Assembly (NCBI RefSeq): GCF_030717945.1
Contig: NZ_JAVAIM010000001.1
Coordinates: forward strand, 1,487,131-1,551,130
DNA length: 64,000 nucleotides
Direction of reading: 5' to 3'
Source of the DNA: Qipengyuania profundimaris
Lineage (GTDB): Bacteria; Pseudomonadota; Alphaproteobacteria; Sphingomonadales; Sphingomonadaceae
Translations under genes and position numbers: made by a program
The notes under the pieces: model-generated
Databases searched by the model: none
The model's input: the letters and a program-made list of their open reading frames with translations, nothing else
Told to the model about the DNA's origin: nothing
Shown: positions 1 to 8,003 of the stretch, piece after piece
Layout of the letters: every line of letters begins with the position of its first letter
How positions within the stretch are numbered: position 1 is the stretch's first letter

Positions 1-705
1 CAGCTCGCCGACACTTTTCAGGTCGTGGCACCCGACTTGCCGGGGCACGCCTTCACCCGCGCATCGGCCTCGCATATGACCTTGCCAGCCATGGCTGAGG
101 CGGCCTGGCGACTGCTCGACACGCTCGAAATCGAGCCCGCAATGATCGTTGGCCACTCCGCCGGTGCGGCGATTGCGATGCAGATGATCGCCGCTAGGGG
201 CGCGGACATACCGGTCGTCGGTCTCAACCCGGCGCTTGCGCCTTTTCCGGGACTGGGCTCGCAGCTATTCCCGCTGATGGCCAAGATGCTGTTCGTGAAT
301 CCGGCCGTGCCGCGTATCTTCTCAAGCCTCGCGCGGATCGGCGGTGATACCGGCGGATTCCTGCGGCGGGCGACCAATTCGCGCATCGATGCGGCAGGGT
401 TGCGGTGCTACGAAACGCTGCTCGGCAACAGCGCGCATTGCCGCGGTGCGCTGGCGATGATGGCGAATTGGGACCTGGAGCGACTGCAGGCGCATCTCCC
501 GGGCATCGAGAGCCCGGTTCTGCTCGTCCATTCGGAAGGCGACAATGCGATCCCGCTGGATTCGGTTCGCAAGGCTGCGCGCCGCCTTCCACGGGCCACG
601 CTGGAAATACTTCCGAAGCTCGGCCATCTTGCACATGAGGAGCAGCCGGAGCAGGCTGCCGCACGGATTGCGCAATTCTTCGCGAAGCAGGAAGGAGCCG
701 GCTGA
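1..705 (+). CDS. bchO: BchO-like alpha/beta hydrolase (5' end cut by window)
   Basis: The frame is open from the first base, so the start lies upstream; 234 residues are visible. It is an alpha/beta-hydrolase fold protein with a nucleophile elbow GHSAG near residue 54, an acidic residue in HSEGD and a late histidine in LGHLAHEE, which complete a Ser-Asp-His triad. BchO is known as an accessory protein of unknown mechanism next to the magnesium chelatase genes bchI and bchD. Here it is followed at once by the crtCDF block, the arrangement expected if bchID lie just upstream. Its TGA shares a base with the ATG of the next small ORF, so the two are probably translationally coupled. The family is confident; the biochemical role is not known. 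Confidence 0.85.
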   Translation, partial: QLADTFQVVAPDLPGHAFTRASASHMTLPAMAEAAWRLLDTLEIEPAMIVGHSAGAAIAMQMIAARGADIPVVGLNPALAPFPGLGSQLFPLMAKMLFVNPAVPRIFSSLARIGGDTGGFLRRATNSRIDAAGLRCYETLLGNSAHCRGALAMMANWDLERLQAHLPGIESPVLLVHSEGDNAIPLDSVRKAARRLPRATLEILPKLGHLAHEEQPEQAAARIAQFFAKQEGAG

Positions 706-896
706 TGGAAGCCCTCAGTGAAAACTTCGGCTGGATCGAGATCGTCTTCACCGCGCTCGTCGCGTTCGGCTTCGGCGGCTACCAGTACTGGTCGGTCAGT
801 CGCGAGATCGAGCGCGACAAACAGGCCAAGCGCGATGCGGAATCATCCGGCAGCGCGGGGCATGCGGTAGGGGAGCATGAACTGGACGATCGGTGA
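705..896 (+). CDS. Small single-pass membrane protein, function unknown
   Basis: A 63-residue ORF starts at an ATG that overlaps the bchO stop (TGATG). Residues about 9-28 form one hydrophobic segment (IVFTALVAFGFGGYQYW), followed by a charged cytoplasmic-looking tail rich in R, K, E and D. The last 54 bases overlap the 3' end of crtC on the other strand. I do not recognise a family. The tight coupling to bchO and the clean membrane segment argue that it is real. It could be a small assembly or accessory protein of the photosynthetic membrane, but that is inference. Confidence 0.6.
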   Translation: MEALSENFGWIEIVFTALVAFGFGGYQYWSVSREIERDKQAKRDAESSGSAGHAVGEHELDDR

Positions 897-1853
897 AGCG
901 AAGCGCCGCATGTCTAGGCTTTCCTGCACTGCGACCACCTGCTCGCCAAAGAGCCGCGACGCGAGCGTGGAGCGGGCGTAGAACGGCTCGTCCTCCCAGG
1001 TCTTGATTACGCTCGCATGGCCGCGATCGGCGCGGGTCTTGCGCTCCATCTGCCACAGCGTGCCGGGCAGGGGTGCGGCGAGAGGGAGGGGGGCGCTGTG
1101 CGGCAAGCCCGTCCGGTCGAAGCGGATGGCGCTGGCGAAATGCGATCCGTCGCGGCGGCGGCCTTCGTAGCAGACCAGCGCGCCGTCGCTCAGATGCGCT
1201 CGCGACCAGTGCCAAACGTCGAAGCCCTCTTCGAGCGACTCGGTGCCGCGGTTCGAATCCAGATAGGCGCTGCCGGTCCATGAGAGGCCCGGCTCGTCGA
1301 ACGCGACTTCGATGCGCGCGCGGGGGGCGAGGCAGTGCCAGATGTGGCGCGTCTGCGGATCGAGCGCATAGCTCACCGGGTTGAGCGCTTCGGGGATGAC
1401 GCGCACCTTGCCGCGCACCGTCCGTCGCCAAGGGATGCCGACCCGCTTGTCGCGTTCCACGATGTCGATTTCCAGCGCCTCGCCGGTCCAGCGCACGCTG
1501 CTCGGGCCGATCGCGAGCGTATCGCGTTCCTGCACCACCGCACCGTGCGGGCGCTCGGTCATGGTCCAGCGGCTGCGCGGACCATAGAGCGCGACGTTGA
1601 GGGCGGCATGGTCGCGCGGATCGTGCCTGCCGCTGGCCTTGTAATAGGGCGAAAATACGCTGCCGATGAAGGCGATGATCGTCAGGCCGTGCTTCCGGTC
1701 CTCGCTGATTGCATCGACATACCACCAGCCGTAGCCGCCGGGTGGAACCGGCGCGTCGAAGCGCGGTCTGCCATCAGGGTGCGGGCCGCCAGCTGCCCGG
1801 ACAAGGCGGCCATTGGCACGCCCGCGCCAGGATGGGTGCTCCCCCCGGCGCAA
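843..1853 (-). CDS. crtC: Carotenoid 1,2-hydratase (hydroxyneurosporene synthase)
   Basis: CrtC adds water across the 1,2 double bond of acyclic carotenoids (neurosporene, lycopene), giving the tertiary hydroxyl that CrtF later methylates. The family core starts around position 1777 and contains PVPPGGYGWWYVDA and IIAFIGSVFSPYY, both typical of CrtC. The start is uncertain. No ATG or GTG lies in frame before the core, and the nearest candidate is a TTG at 1853, about 170 bases inside the end of crtD. From there the protein is 336 residues, somewhat longer than Rhodobacter CrtC. It forms a minus-strand unit with crtD and its 3' end overlaps the opposing 63-aa ORF. Function is confident, the 5' boundary is not. 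Confidence 0.85.
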   Translation of the reverse strand: MRRGEHPSWRGRANGRLVRAAGGPHPDGRPRFDAPVPPGGYGWWYVDAISEDRKHGLTIIAFIGSVFSPYYKASGRHDPRDHAALNVALYGPRSRWTMTERPHGAVVQERDTLAIGPSSVRWTGEALEIDIVERDKRVGIPWRRTVRGKVRVIPEALNPVSYALDPQTRHIWHCLAPRARIEVAFDEPGLSWTGSAYLDSNRGTESLEEGFDVWHWSRAHLSDGALVCYEGRRRDGSHFASAIRFDRTGLPHSAPLPLAAPLPGTLWQMERKTRADRGHASVIKTWEDEPFYARSTLASRLFGEQVVAVQESLDMRRFASPIVQFMLPYRMPRAAG

Positions 1854-3241
1854 TAGAGCCCAGGGATCCGCGTCCGCGCGCCCTGCCGGAGGAAGGATGC
1901 CGCCCACCCGTGCGAGGCCCGTCCATAGAGGGCCCCACCCGTCGAGGGGAACAGCGCCTCGAAGTCCTGCGGCGTCACCAGCGAATGCGGCATGTCCGTT
2001 TCCAGCTGCAGTCCGCAGCGCTCCAGGCTGCGTGTCATGGCTCGGGTGCATGTTTCAAGCTCCTCTCCGGTGGGTGCGTGGGTGTCGCCGCTGGCGGCGG
2101 CGTTGACGATGATCTGCAATCGCTCGCGGCCCGCCGGTGTAGGGCCGGCATGGGCATCGCGATCCTGCGCGCAGACATAGACGGATGGATCGGCAATGGT
2201 CTGGCCAGCTCTGAGCTGGTCGAACTCGGCCTTGTAGTCGGGCGAGAAAAAGACGTTGTGACGGGAGAGCGGAAAACCGGACGTCTCGGCATGGGCAAGC
2301 CAGACATAGGCGGAGAGCGATCGCCTGGACGGCGGCGTTGGTCGGACGGCACGCTTGGCGTGTTCGCCAAGCATTCCGGCGGCAAGCGCTGCGGGATCGG
2401 CGTTGCAGATCACGGCGTCGGCGCGAAGTCGCTCGCCATTGGCCAGCCGGACCGCGCTCACTCGCGACGCGGCTGTCTCGATTTCCTCGACGCGCTGACC
2501 GAACCGGAAGGTGGCACCATTCCGCTCGGCGAGCGCTTTCAGCGCTTCGGCAAGCGCGCTCATTCCGCCATCGATCAGCCAGACGCCCTGCGCTTCGACA
2601 TGGGCGATCAGCATGAGAGTGGCCGGACAATCGAAAGGGGATGATCCGCAATAGGTGGAATAGCGGGCGAACAATTGCCGCAGCCGCTGGTCGGCGAAGT
2701 GCTCGCCCAGCACTTTCCACAGGCTTTCATAGGGGCGGATCGCAACGAGATCGCCGATCCGCCACAGGCCGATGCGCCACATCAGCGGCAACGGCCAGCT
2801 GACCTTCGATTGCCGCATGAGGCTGCGATCGAGGATGTTGAAGATGCGGCGTGCTTCAGTACGGAAGTCGCAGTAGCCGCGGGCGGCTTCCGCGCCTGCG
2901 AAATCGCCGATCGCGTACTCGCTTTGCTGCGGGTCCGCGTATAGATCGAGTCGCTGGCTCTCATTCCAGGCATGGCGGGCAATGGTCTGCGCCGGGCGGG
3001 TCGCGAGGCACTCCGCCAGGTCGCTCCCGCAAGTCCGGAATATGTCCTCGAAGACCTCGCGCAGCGTAAACACCGTGGGACCCGCGTCGATCGCAGCGCC
3101 ATCGACATGGACCCGCCGTGCCTTGCCGCCCACGGCCGGCTCTTTTTCCACGACCGTCACGTCTCGCCCGTCGGCGGCCAGCAAGGCGGCGCTTGCCAGC
3201 CCTCCGATCCCGGATCCGACAATGACGACTCGCTCACCCAA
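1682..3241 (-). CDS. crtD: Hydroxyneurosporene/methoxyneurosporene 3,4-desaturase
   Basis: CrtD is an FAD-dependent carotenoid 3,4-desaturase of the phytoene-desaturase family. The N-terminus carries the Rossmann motif VVIVGSGIGG followed by ALLAADG and VVEKEPAVGGKA. The C-terminus has YCAGGSTHPGAGVPMA, the family's second FAD-contact signature. I chose the TTG at 3241 because GGAGG sits 9 bases upstream and the Rossmann motif starts a few residues later (519 aa). A TTG at 3313 would add 24 residues that run through the PpsR operator. Its 3' end overlaps crtC by about 170 bases. It is divergent from crtF, with a shared regulatory region between them. Confidence 0.9.
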   Translation of the reverse strand: MGERVVIVGSGIGGLASAALLAADGRDVTVVEKEPAVGGKARRVHVDGAAIDAGPTVFTLREVFEDIFRTCGSDLAECLATRPAQTIARHAWNESQRLDLYADPQQSEYAIGDFAGAEAARGYCDFRTEARRIFNILDRSLMRQSKVSWPLPLMWRIGLWRIGDLVAIRPYESLWKVLGEHFADQRLRQLFARYSTYCGSSPFDCPATLMLIAHVEAQGVWLIDGGMSALAEALKALAERNGATFRFGQRVEEIETAASRVSAVRLANGERLRADAVICNADPAALAAGMLGEHAKRAVRPTPPSRRSLSAYVWLAHAETSGFPLSRHNVFFSPDYKAEFDQLRAGQTIADPSVYVCAQDRDAHAGPTPAGRERLQIIVNAAASGDTHAPTGEELETCTRAMTRSLERCGLQLETDMPHSLVTPQDFEALFPSTGGALYGRASHGWAASFLRQGARTRIPGLYCAGGSTHPGAGVPMAALSGQLAARTLMADRASTRRFHPAATAGGMSMQSARTGSTA

Positions 3242-3285
3242 TAACTCTCGCCTCCGATTTACGTGATTGACCTTTACATACCATC

Positions 3286-3303
3286 TGTCCACCACATTGG
3301 ACA
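3286..3303. promoter_or_regulatory. PpsR/CrtJ operator between crtD and crtF
   Basis: The 18-bp element reads TGTC, then ten bases (CACCACATTG), then GACA. This exactly matches the TGT-N12-ACA palindrome bound by PpsR/CrtJ repressors. It lies 45 bp upstream of the chosen crtD start and ends one base before the crtF ATG at 3305. A ppsR gene is present at 16143-17564. Repression of both carotenoid genes by PpsR under oxygen or light is the expected role; binding is inferred. Confidence 0.85.
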
Positions 3304-3304
3304 A

Positions 3305-4453
3305 ATGAAGCAAGGACGCTCTATCGAAGGCCTTCCGCCAAGAACCCTGCGCATGCGGTTTCTCGAGTGGCGGAACCGCGTGATCGGAAGTGACCGGTTC
3401 CAGCGTTTTGCCGCGCGCAACCCGCTCTTGCGACCGGTCGCGCGCCAGCGGGCCAGTGCGGTGTTCGATCTGGTCGCAGGCTTCACCTATTCGCAGGTCC
3501 TGCTGGGCATGGTCGAGTCCGGCATTCTCGCACGATTGGGTACCGGACCCGCTGCAGTCGATGAACTATCGCGGATCGCTGGCTTGCCAGAGACCGGCAC
3601 CAAGCGATTGCTGCGCGCTGCGCAAGCTATCGGCATAGCGCAGGAAGGAAAGGCGGGCTGGTGGGTGCTCGGCCGGCATGGCGCTGTGCTCCACGGCAAC
3701 GGCGGGGCGATCGCGATGATCCGCCATCACCGCCTGCTGTACGCCGATCTGGCCGATCCACTGGCCTTGCTGGCGGATGAGAGGCGTAGCGACACGCAGC
3801 TGGCGAATTTCTGGAAATACGGCGCGGCCAAGCATGGGGATCCGCGTTCTGCGGCGATTGCCGCGGATTATTCGGAACTGATGGCGGACTCGCAAAAGGC
3901 GGTCGCGGCGGAGGTTCTCGAAACATTTTCCTTCCATCGGTGCACCTCGCTGCTCGATGTCGGCGGCGGCAACGGAACGTTTCTGAGGGCAGTCTCCGAA
4001 GCGCACCCGCACCTGCGGCTCGGACTGTTCGACCTGCCCGATGTAGTGCCGCTCGCACGCGCGCAGGTATCGGAAAGTGCGAGTCACTCCGCACTGCAAT
4101 TTCACGAGGGCGATTTCCTCGCCGACCCAATTCCGCAAGGGTACGAGCTCGTCTCGCTGGTCCGAATTCTCCACGATCACGATGACGAGCCGGCGCGCCA
4201 ATTGCTCGAAAATATCCGCAGGGCGCTCGCGCCCGGAGCGCGGCTGTTGATTGCGGAGCCCATGGCGGAAACATCCGGCGCTGAGGGTATGGGGGATGCC
4301 TATTTCGGCATGTACTTATGGGCCATGGGGTCCGGCAGGCCGCGAAGCGCGCGCGAAATCCGCGGGATGCTCGAGGAGGTTGGCTTCAGCGCGACTCGTC
4401 AGCTGAGAACGAGCCAGCCGCTAATCACATCAGTCGTTGTCGCAACTGCCTGA
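3305..4453 (+). CDS. crtF: Demethylspheroidene/hydroxyneurosporene O-methyltransferase
   Basis: CrtF transfers a methyl group from S-adenosylmethionine to the 1-hydroxyl made by CrtC, giving methoxylated carotenoids. The protein has the plant-type O-methyltransferase layout: an N-terminal winged dimerisation domain (about 40-180) and a Rossmann domain with SAM motif LLDVGGGNGTF, then FDLPDVV and RILHDHDDE. From ATG 3305 it is 382 residues. That ATG has no clear Shine-Dalgarno sequence and directly follows the PpsR operator, so an internal ATG at 3353 (MRFLEWRN) is a fair alternative. Together with crtC and crtD it predicts a spirilloxanthin/spheroidene-type branch. Its stop codon lies in an inverted repeat that touches the bchC operator. 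Confidence 0.88.
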   Translation: MKQGRSIEGLPPRTLRMRFLEWRNRVIGSDRFQRFAARNPLLRPVARQRASAVFDLVAGFTYSQVLLGMVESGILARLGTGPAAVDELSRIAGLPETGTKRLLRAAQAIGIAQEGKAGWWVLGRHGAVLHGNGGAIAMIRHHRLLYADLADPLALLADERRSDTQLANFWKYGAAKHGDPRSAAIAADYSELMADSQKAVAAEVLETFSFHRCTSLLDVGGGNGTFLRAVSEAHPHLRLGLFDLPDVVPLARAQVSESASHSALQFHEGDFLADPIPQGYELVSLVRILHDHDDEPARQLLENIRRALAPGARLLIAEPMAETSGAEGMGDAYFGMYLWAMGSGRPRSAREIRGMLEEVGFSATRQLRTSQPLITSVVVATA

Positions 4454-4468
4454 CATATAAGCTGTCAG
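4450..4468. repeat. Inverted repeat overlapping the crtF stop codon
   Basis: CTGACA, a 7-base spacer and TGTCAG form a perfect 6-bp inverted repeat that includes the crtF TGA. Its right arm doubles as the left half of the bchC PpsR operator. Three alternating GACA/TGTC half-sites therefore lie in about 30 bp. It could form a small RNA hairpin or provide an additional repressor contact. Confidence 0.6.
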
Positions 4469-4480
4469 TCCAAGTTGACA
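4463..4480. promoter_or_regulatory. PpsR/CrtJ operator upstream of bchC
   Basis: TGTC, ten bases (AGTCCAAGTT) and GACA form a perfect PpsR/CrtJ palindrome. The right half is part of TTGACA (4475-4480), a good -35 hexamer. A 17-bp spacer then leads to TAGCTT (4498-4503) as a possible -10. A repressor bound here would directly block this promoter. bchC-X-Y-Z-puf lie downstream, matching the known superoperon logic of purple bacteria. Confidence 0.85.
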
Positions 4481-4503
4481 GTCGGAAGGGTTAAGCCTAG
4501 CTT
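4475..4503 (+). promoter_or_regulatory. Probable sigma-70-type promoter of the bchC operon
   Basis: TTGACA at 4475-4480 and TAGCTT at 4498-4503 are separated by 17 bp. The -35 is consensus and overlaps the PpsR operator; the -10 is weak, which suits a repressed or activator-assisted promoter. Similar TTGACA/G plus TAGnnT pairs occur before bchG and bchF, which supports the call. The transcript would have a leader of roughly 50 bases before the bchC ATG. Confidence 0.55.
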
Positions 4504-4560
4504 ACAAATTGCGCGCTGTTTCATTCGAAGCGGCGATGCAATGGGAGAAAGCCAGCGACC

Positions 4561-5496
4561 ATGAAGGCAATGGCGGTCACACTCGAAGCTCCGAAGCGCT
4601 TGGCGCTGAAAGCTCTCGATTTGCGCCCGCTCGGTCCTTCCGACGTATTGGTCAACATTCGCTGGAGTGGAATCAGCAGCGGCACCGAAAAGCTGCTCTG
4701 GTCCGGCGAGATGCCCCCGTTTCCCGGCATGGGATATCCGCTGGTCCCTGGTTACGAGTCGGTCGGCCGCGTGGTCGATGCCGGCTTCGACGCGAAGGGC
4801 AGGATCGGCGAGTGGGTCTTCGTGCCCGGTGCCGATTGCTACACCGACGCCCGCGGCCTCTTCGGCGGGACGGCGCAGCGCCTGATCGTTCCGTCTGCCC
4901 GTGCCTTGCCCGTTTCAGAAGATCTCGGCGCGCAGGGCGTGCTCTATGCCTTGGCAGCGACAGCGCTCCATGCGCTCAAGGGCGGGGAGCTGCCCGAGCT
5001 GATCGTGGGCCACGGTGTTCTGGGCAGACTGCTTGCGCGCATGACCATCGCTTCGGGCGGCAAGCCGCCGGTAGTGTGGGACAACAAAGCCGAGCGGCGC
5101 AGCGGAGCCCAGGGCTACGATGTGATCGCGCCCAAGGACGACCATCGCACCGATTATCGCACCATCCTCGACGCGAGCGGTAGCAGCGACGTCATCGATG
5201 TCTTGATGGGCCGGCTCGCGAAGCGCGGCGAGATCGTCCTCGCCGGTTTCTACGCTAACCGCATCAGCTTCGGCTTTCCGATCGCCTTCCGCAACGAAGC
5301 GCGCCTGCGCATCGCGGCGGAATGGCAGCCCGACGATCTCGCCTCGACCCGCGCGATGATCGAGTCTGGCGAACTCGACCTGTCCGGCCTCGTGTCGGAC
5401 GTGCAGCCCGCCGCCCGGGCGCAGGCTGCCTATCCCACGGCATTCCAGGCGACCGACTGCCTGAAGATGGTCCTCGACTGGAGCGAATACGCATGA
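4561..5496 (+). CDS. bchC: 3-hydroxyethyl bacteriochlorophyllide a dehydrogenase
   Basis: BchC oxidises the C3 hydroxyethyl group of (bacterio)chlorophyllide to acetyl, a late step of bacteriochlorophyll a synthesis. The 311-residue protein is a zinc-less member of the medium-chain alcohol dehydrogenase family. It has WSGISSGTEKLLWSGEMP and GYPLVPGYESVGRV near the N-terminus and a degenerate nucleotide-binding stretch around IVGHGVLGRLLA. GGGAGA lies a short way upstream of ATG 4561. It is first in the bchCXYZ-puf run, its stop overlaps the bchX start (ATGA), and the PpsR operator lies directly upstream. Confidence 0.95.
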   Translation: MKAMAVTLEAPKRLALKALDLRPLGPSDVLVNIRWSGISSGTEKLLWSGEMPPFPGMGYPLVPGYESVGRVVDAGFDAKGRIGEWVFVPGADCYTDARGLFGGTAQRLIVPSARALPVSEDLGAQGVLYALAATALHALKGGELPELIVGHGVLGRLLARMTIASGGKPPVVWDNKAERRSGAQGYDVIAPKDDHRTDYRTILDASGSSDVIDVLMGRLAKRGEIVLAGFYANRISFGFPIAFRNEARLRIAAEWQPDDLASTRAMIESGELDLSGLVSDVQPAARAQAAYPTAFQATDCLKMVLDWSEYA

Positions 5497-6476
5497 CGAT
5501 GCTCGACACAGATGCCCTGCGCGAGGAAGCCGCGATCGAACCCGATCCCGTCCACACGGGCGAGGTGAAGAAGGAAACGCAGATCATCGCGATCTACGGC
5601 AAGGGCGGCAGCGGCAAGAGTTTCGCCCTGTCCAACCTCAGCTACATGATGGCGCAGCAGGGCAAGCGGGTGCTGCTGATCGGCTGCGACCCCAAGAGCG
5701 ATACCACCAGCCTGCTGTTCGGCGGCAAGAACTGCCCTACCATCATCGAGACGTCCTCGAAGAAGAAGCTCGCCGGCGAGGAAGTGACCATCGAAGACGT
5801 CTGCTTCCAGCGCGACGGCGTTTTCGCGATGGAACTGGGCGGCCCGGAAGTCGGCCGCGGCTGCGGCGGGCGCGGGATCATCCATGGTTTCGAGCTGATG
5901 GAAAAGCTCGGCTTCCACGAATGGGGCTTCGACTACGTCCTGCTCGATTTCCTCGGCGACGTGGTCTGCGGCGGCTTCGGCCTGCCGATCGCGCGCGACA
6001 TGTGCCAGAAAGTGATCGTGGTCGGCTCGAACGATCTCCAGTCGCTGTATGTGGCGAACAACGTCTGCAAGGCGGTCGAATATTTCCGCAAGATGGGCGG
6101 CAATGTCGGCGTGGCCGGCATGATCGTAAACAAGGACGATGGCACGGGCGAGGCACAGGCCTTTGCCGACGCGGTCGATATTCCCGTGCTCACGGCGATC
6201 CCCGCGGACGAGGACATTCGCCGGAAGAGCGCGAACTACCAGATCATCGGCAAGCCCGGTGGCGAATGGGCCAGTCTGTTCGAGACGCTCGCCGAAAACG
6301 TCGCAAATGCGCCGCCCCACCAGCCAAAGCCGCTGGAGCAGGAAGGCCTGCTCGACCTCTTCAGCCCCGAAGACACGGGCGGGAATGTTGAGCTGGTTCC
6401 CGCGACCCAAGCCGACATGCGCGGCGGAAGCTTCGAAGAAAAGCCCAGCCTCGAGGTGATCTATGACGAGGCATAG
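5493..6476 (+). CDS. bchX: Chlorophyllide a reductase iron protein subunit X
   Basis: BchX is the NifH-like ATP-dependent electron donor of chlorophyllide a oxidoreductase (COR), which reduces ring B. The 327-residue protein has the P-loop YGKGGSGKS near residue 38. The bridging 4Fe-4S cysteines lie in VGRGCGGRG and DVVCGGFG, as in NifH and BchL. The ATG at 5493 overlaps the bchC stop by four bases, so the longer in-frame extension upstream is not needed. Function is confident. Confidence 0.97.
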   Translation: MTMLDTDALREEAAIEPDPVHTGEVKKETQIIAIYGKGGSGKSFALSNLSYMMAQQGKRVLLIGCDPKSDTTSLLFGGKNCPTIIETSSKKKLAGEEVTIEDVCFQRDGVFAMELGGPEVGRGCGGRGIIHGFELMEKLGFHEWGFDYVLLDFLGDVVCGGFGLPIARDMCQKVIVVGSNDLQSLYVANNVCKAVEYFRKMGGNVGVAGMIVNKDDGTGEAQAFADAVDIPVLTAIPADEDIRRKSANYQIIGKPGGEWASLFETLAENVANAPPHQPKPLEQEGLLDLFSPEDTGGNVELVPATQADMRGGSFEEKPSLEVIYDEA

Positions 6477-6479
6477 CGC

Positions 6480-8003
6480 TTGACCGATTTCGGCACCTCC
6501 GTCCGCGAGCGCGACCGGCTCGACCTTGATGTGGTCGAAGAGGGCGGCTGCTCGAGCGCGCAAACCATGAAGGATGCCGCGCGCAAGGCGGGGGCGAGCG
6601 ACATTCTCGACCGTTACGAGCAGGATTATCCTAAAGGTCCGCACGACCAGCCGCAAAGCATGTGCCCGGCCTTCGGCAGCTTGCGTGTCGGGCTCAGGAT
6701 GCGCCGGACCGCAACAGTTCTGTCGGGCAGTGCCTGCTGCGTTTACGGGCTGACCTTCACCAGTCATTTCTACGGTGCACGGCGGACGGTGGGTTACGTG
6801 CCTTTCAGCTCCGAAACGCTGGTCACTGGCAAGCTGTTCGAAGATATCAAGGAGGCGGTCGAGCAGCTCGCCGATCCCGAGCAATACGACACCATCGTCG
6901 TCACCAACCTCTGCGTCCCGACGGCGAGCGGGGTTCCGCTGCGGCTGCTGCCCGACCAGATCAATGGCGTCCGTATCATCGGCATCGACGTGCCGGGCTT
7001 CGGCATCCCGACCCACGCTGAGGCGAAGGATGTCTTGGCAGGTGCCATGCTCAAATATGCGCGCGAGGAGGCAGAGCAGGGCCCCGTCGCCGCACCGAAG
7101 GAACGGCAGGACCGGCCCACGGTCACACTGCTCGGCGAGATGTTTCCGGCCGACCCGGTCGGCATCGGGATGATGCTTGCACCCCTGGGACTTGCTGCCG
7201 GACCCGTCGTTCCGACGCGCGAATGGCCCGAGCTCTATTCCGCGCTCGACTGCGCGGCAGTTGCAGCGATCCATCCGTTCTACACTGCCAGCGTGCGCGA
7301 GTTCGAGAAGGCGGGGCGCGAGGTCGTCGGTTCGGCTCCGGTCGGTGTCGACGGCACGGCAGCCTGGCTCGAGGCCATTGGCGAGGCGTGCGGCGTCGAG
7401 AAAACGCGCATCGACGCGGCAAAAGACGCGATGGTCGGCGCCATTCGCGGCGCGCTTTCGGCCATGCCAGTCAAAGGCCGCATCACCGTGTCCGGCTATG
7501 AAGGCTCCGAACTGCTGGTCGCGCGCCTGCTGATCGAGAGCGGGGCGGAGGTGCCCTATGTCGGCACCGCCTGCCCGAAAACCCAGTGGTCGAACCCGGA
7601 TCGCGAATGGCTCGAAGCCAAGGGCGTGCGGGTGAATTACCGCGCCAGCCTCGAAGACGACATCGCCGCGGTCGAAGAATTCGGCCCCGACCTCGCCATC
7701 GGCACGACGCCGGTGGTCCAGCACGCCAAGCAGCGGGCCATCCCGGCGCTCTATTTCACAAATCTGATCTCGGCCCGCCCGCTGATGGGCCCGGCAGGCG
7801 CAGGCAGCCTGGCGCAGGTGGTCAACGCCGCGCTCGCAAACAAAGATCGCTTCGATCGCATGGCCGAATTCTTCGGCGACGCGGGCGAGGGTGACAAGGC
7901 CGGCATCTGGAACGACACGCCGATGGACCGGCCCAAGTTCAAGAAGAAATTCGCAGCGCAAACGGCGGCGGCCATCAAGGCGGCCGAGTCGGTGGGCACA
8001 TGA
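6480..8003 (+). CDS. bchY: Chlorophyllide a reductase subunit Y
   Basis: BchY and BchZ form the NifDK-like catalytic part of chlorophyllide a reductase. The 507-residue protein shows conserved cysteines in [17 protein letters not shown] and [10 protein letters not shown], some of which should bind the catalytic 4Fe-4S cluster shared with BchZ. The start is a TTG at 6480, three bases after the bchX stop; no better in-frame ATG lies close by. The 3' end overlaps bchZ by four bases (ATGA). Confidence 0.96.
   Translation: MTDFGTSVRERDRLDLDVVEEGGCSSAQTMKDAARKAGASDILDRYEQDYPKGPHDQPQSMCPAFGSLRVGLRMRRTATVLSGSACCVYGLTFTSHFYGARRTVGYVPFSSETLVTGKLFEDIKEAVEQLADPEQYDTIVVTNLCVPTASGVPLRLLPDQINGVRIIGIDVPGFGIPTHAEAKDVLAGAMLKYAREEAEQGPVAAPKERQDRPTVTLLGEMFPADPVGIGMMLAPLGLAAGPVVPTREWPELYSALDCAAVAAIHPFYTASVREFEKAGREVVGSAPVGVDGTAAWLEAIGEACGVEKTRIDAAKDAMVGAIRGALSAMPVKGRITVSGYEGSELLVARLLIESGAEVPYVGTACPKTQWSNPDREWLEAKGVRVNYRASLEDDIAAVEEFGPDLAIGTTPVVQHAKQRAIPALYFTNLISARPLMGPAGAGSLAQVVNAALANKDRFDRMAEFFGDAGEGDKAGIWNDTPMDRPKFKKKFAAQTAAAIKAAESVGT

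Noticed and set aside
3263..3304. Start of crtF at position 3263
   Set aside because: It would translate through the PpsR operator and add residues unlike the family N-terminus.
5430..7961. 843-codon open frame on the minus strand across bchX and bchY
   Set aside because: It is the antisense shadow of two confidently identified genes; high GC keeps such frames open and its composition shows no protein family.
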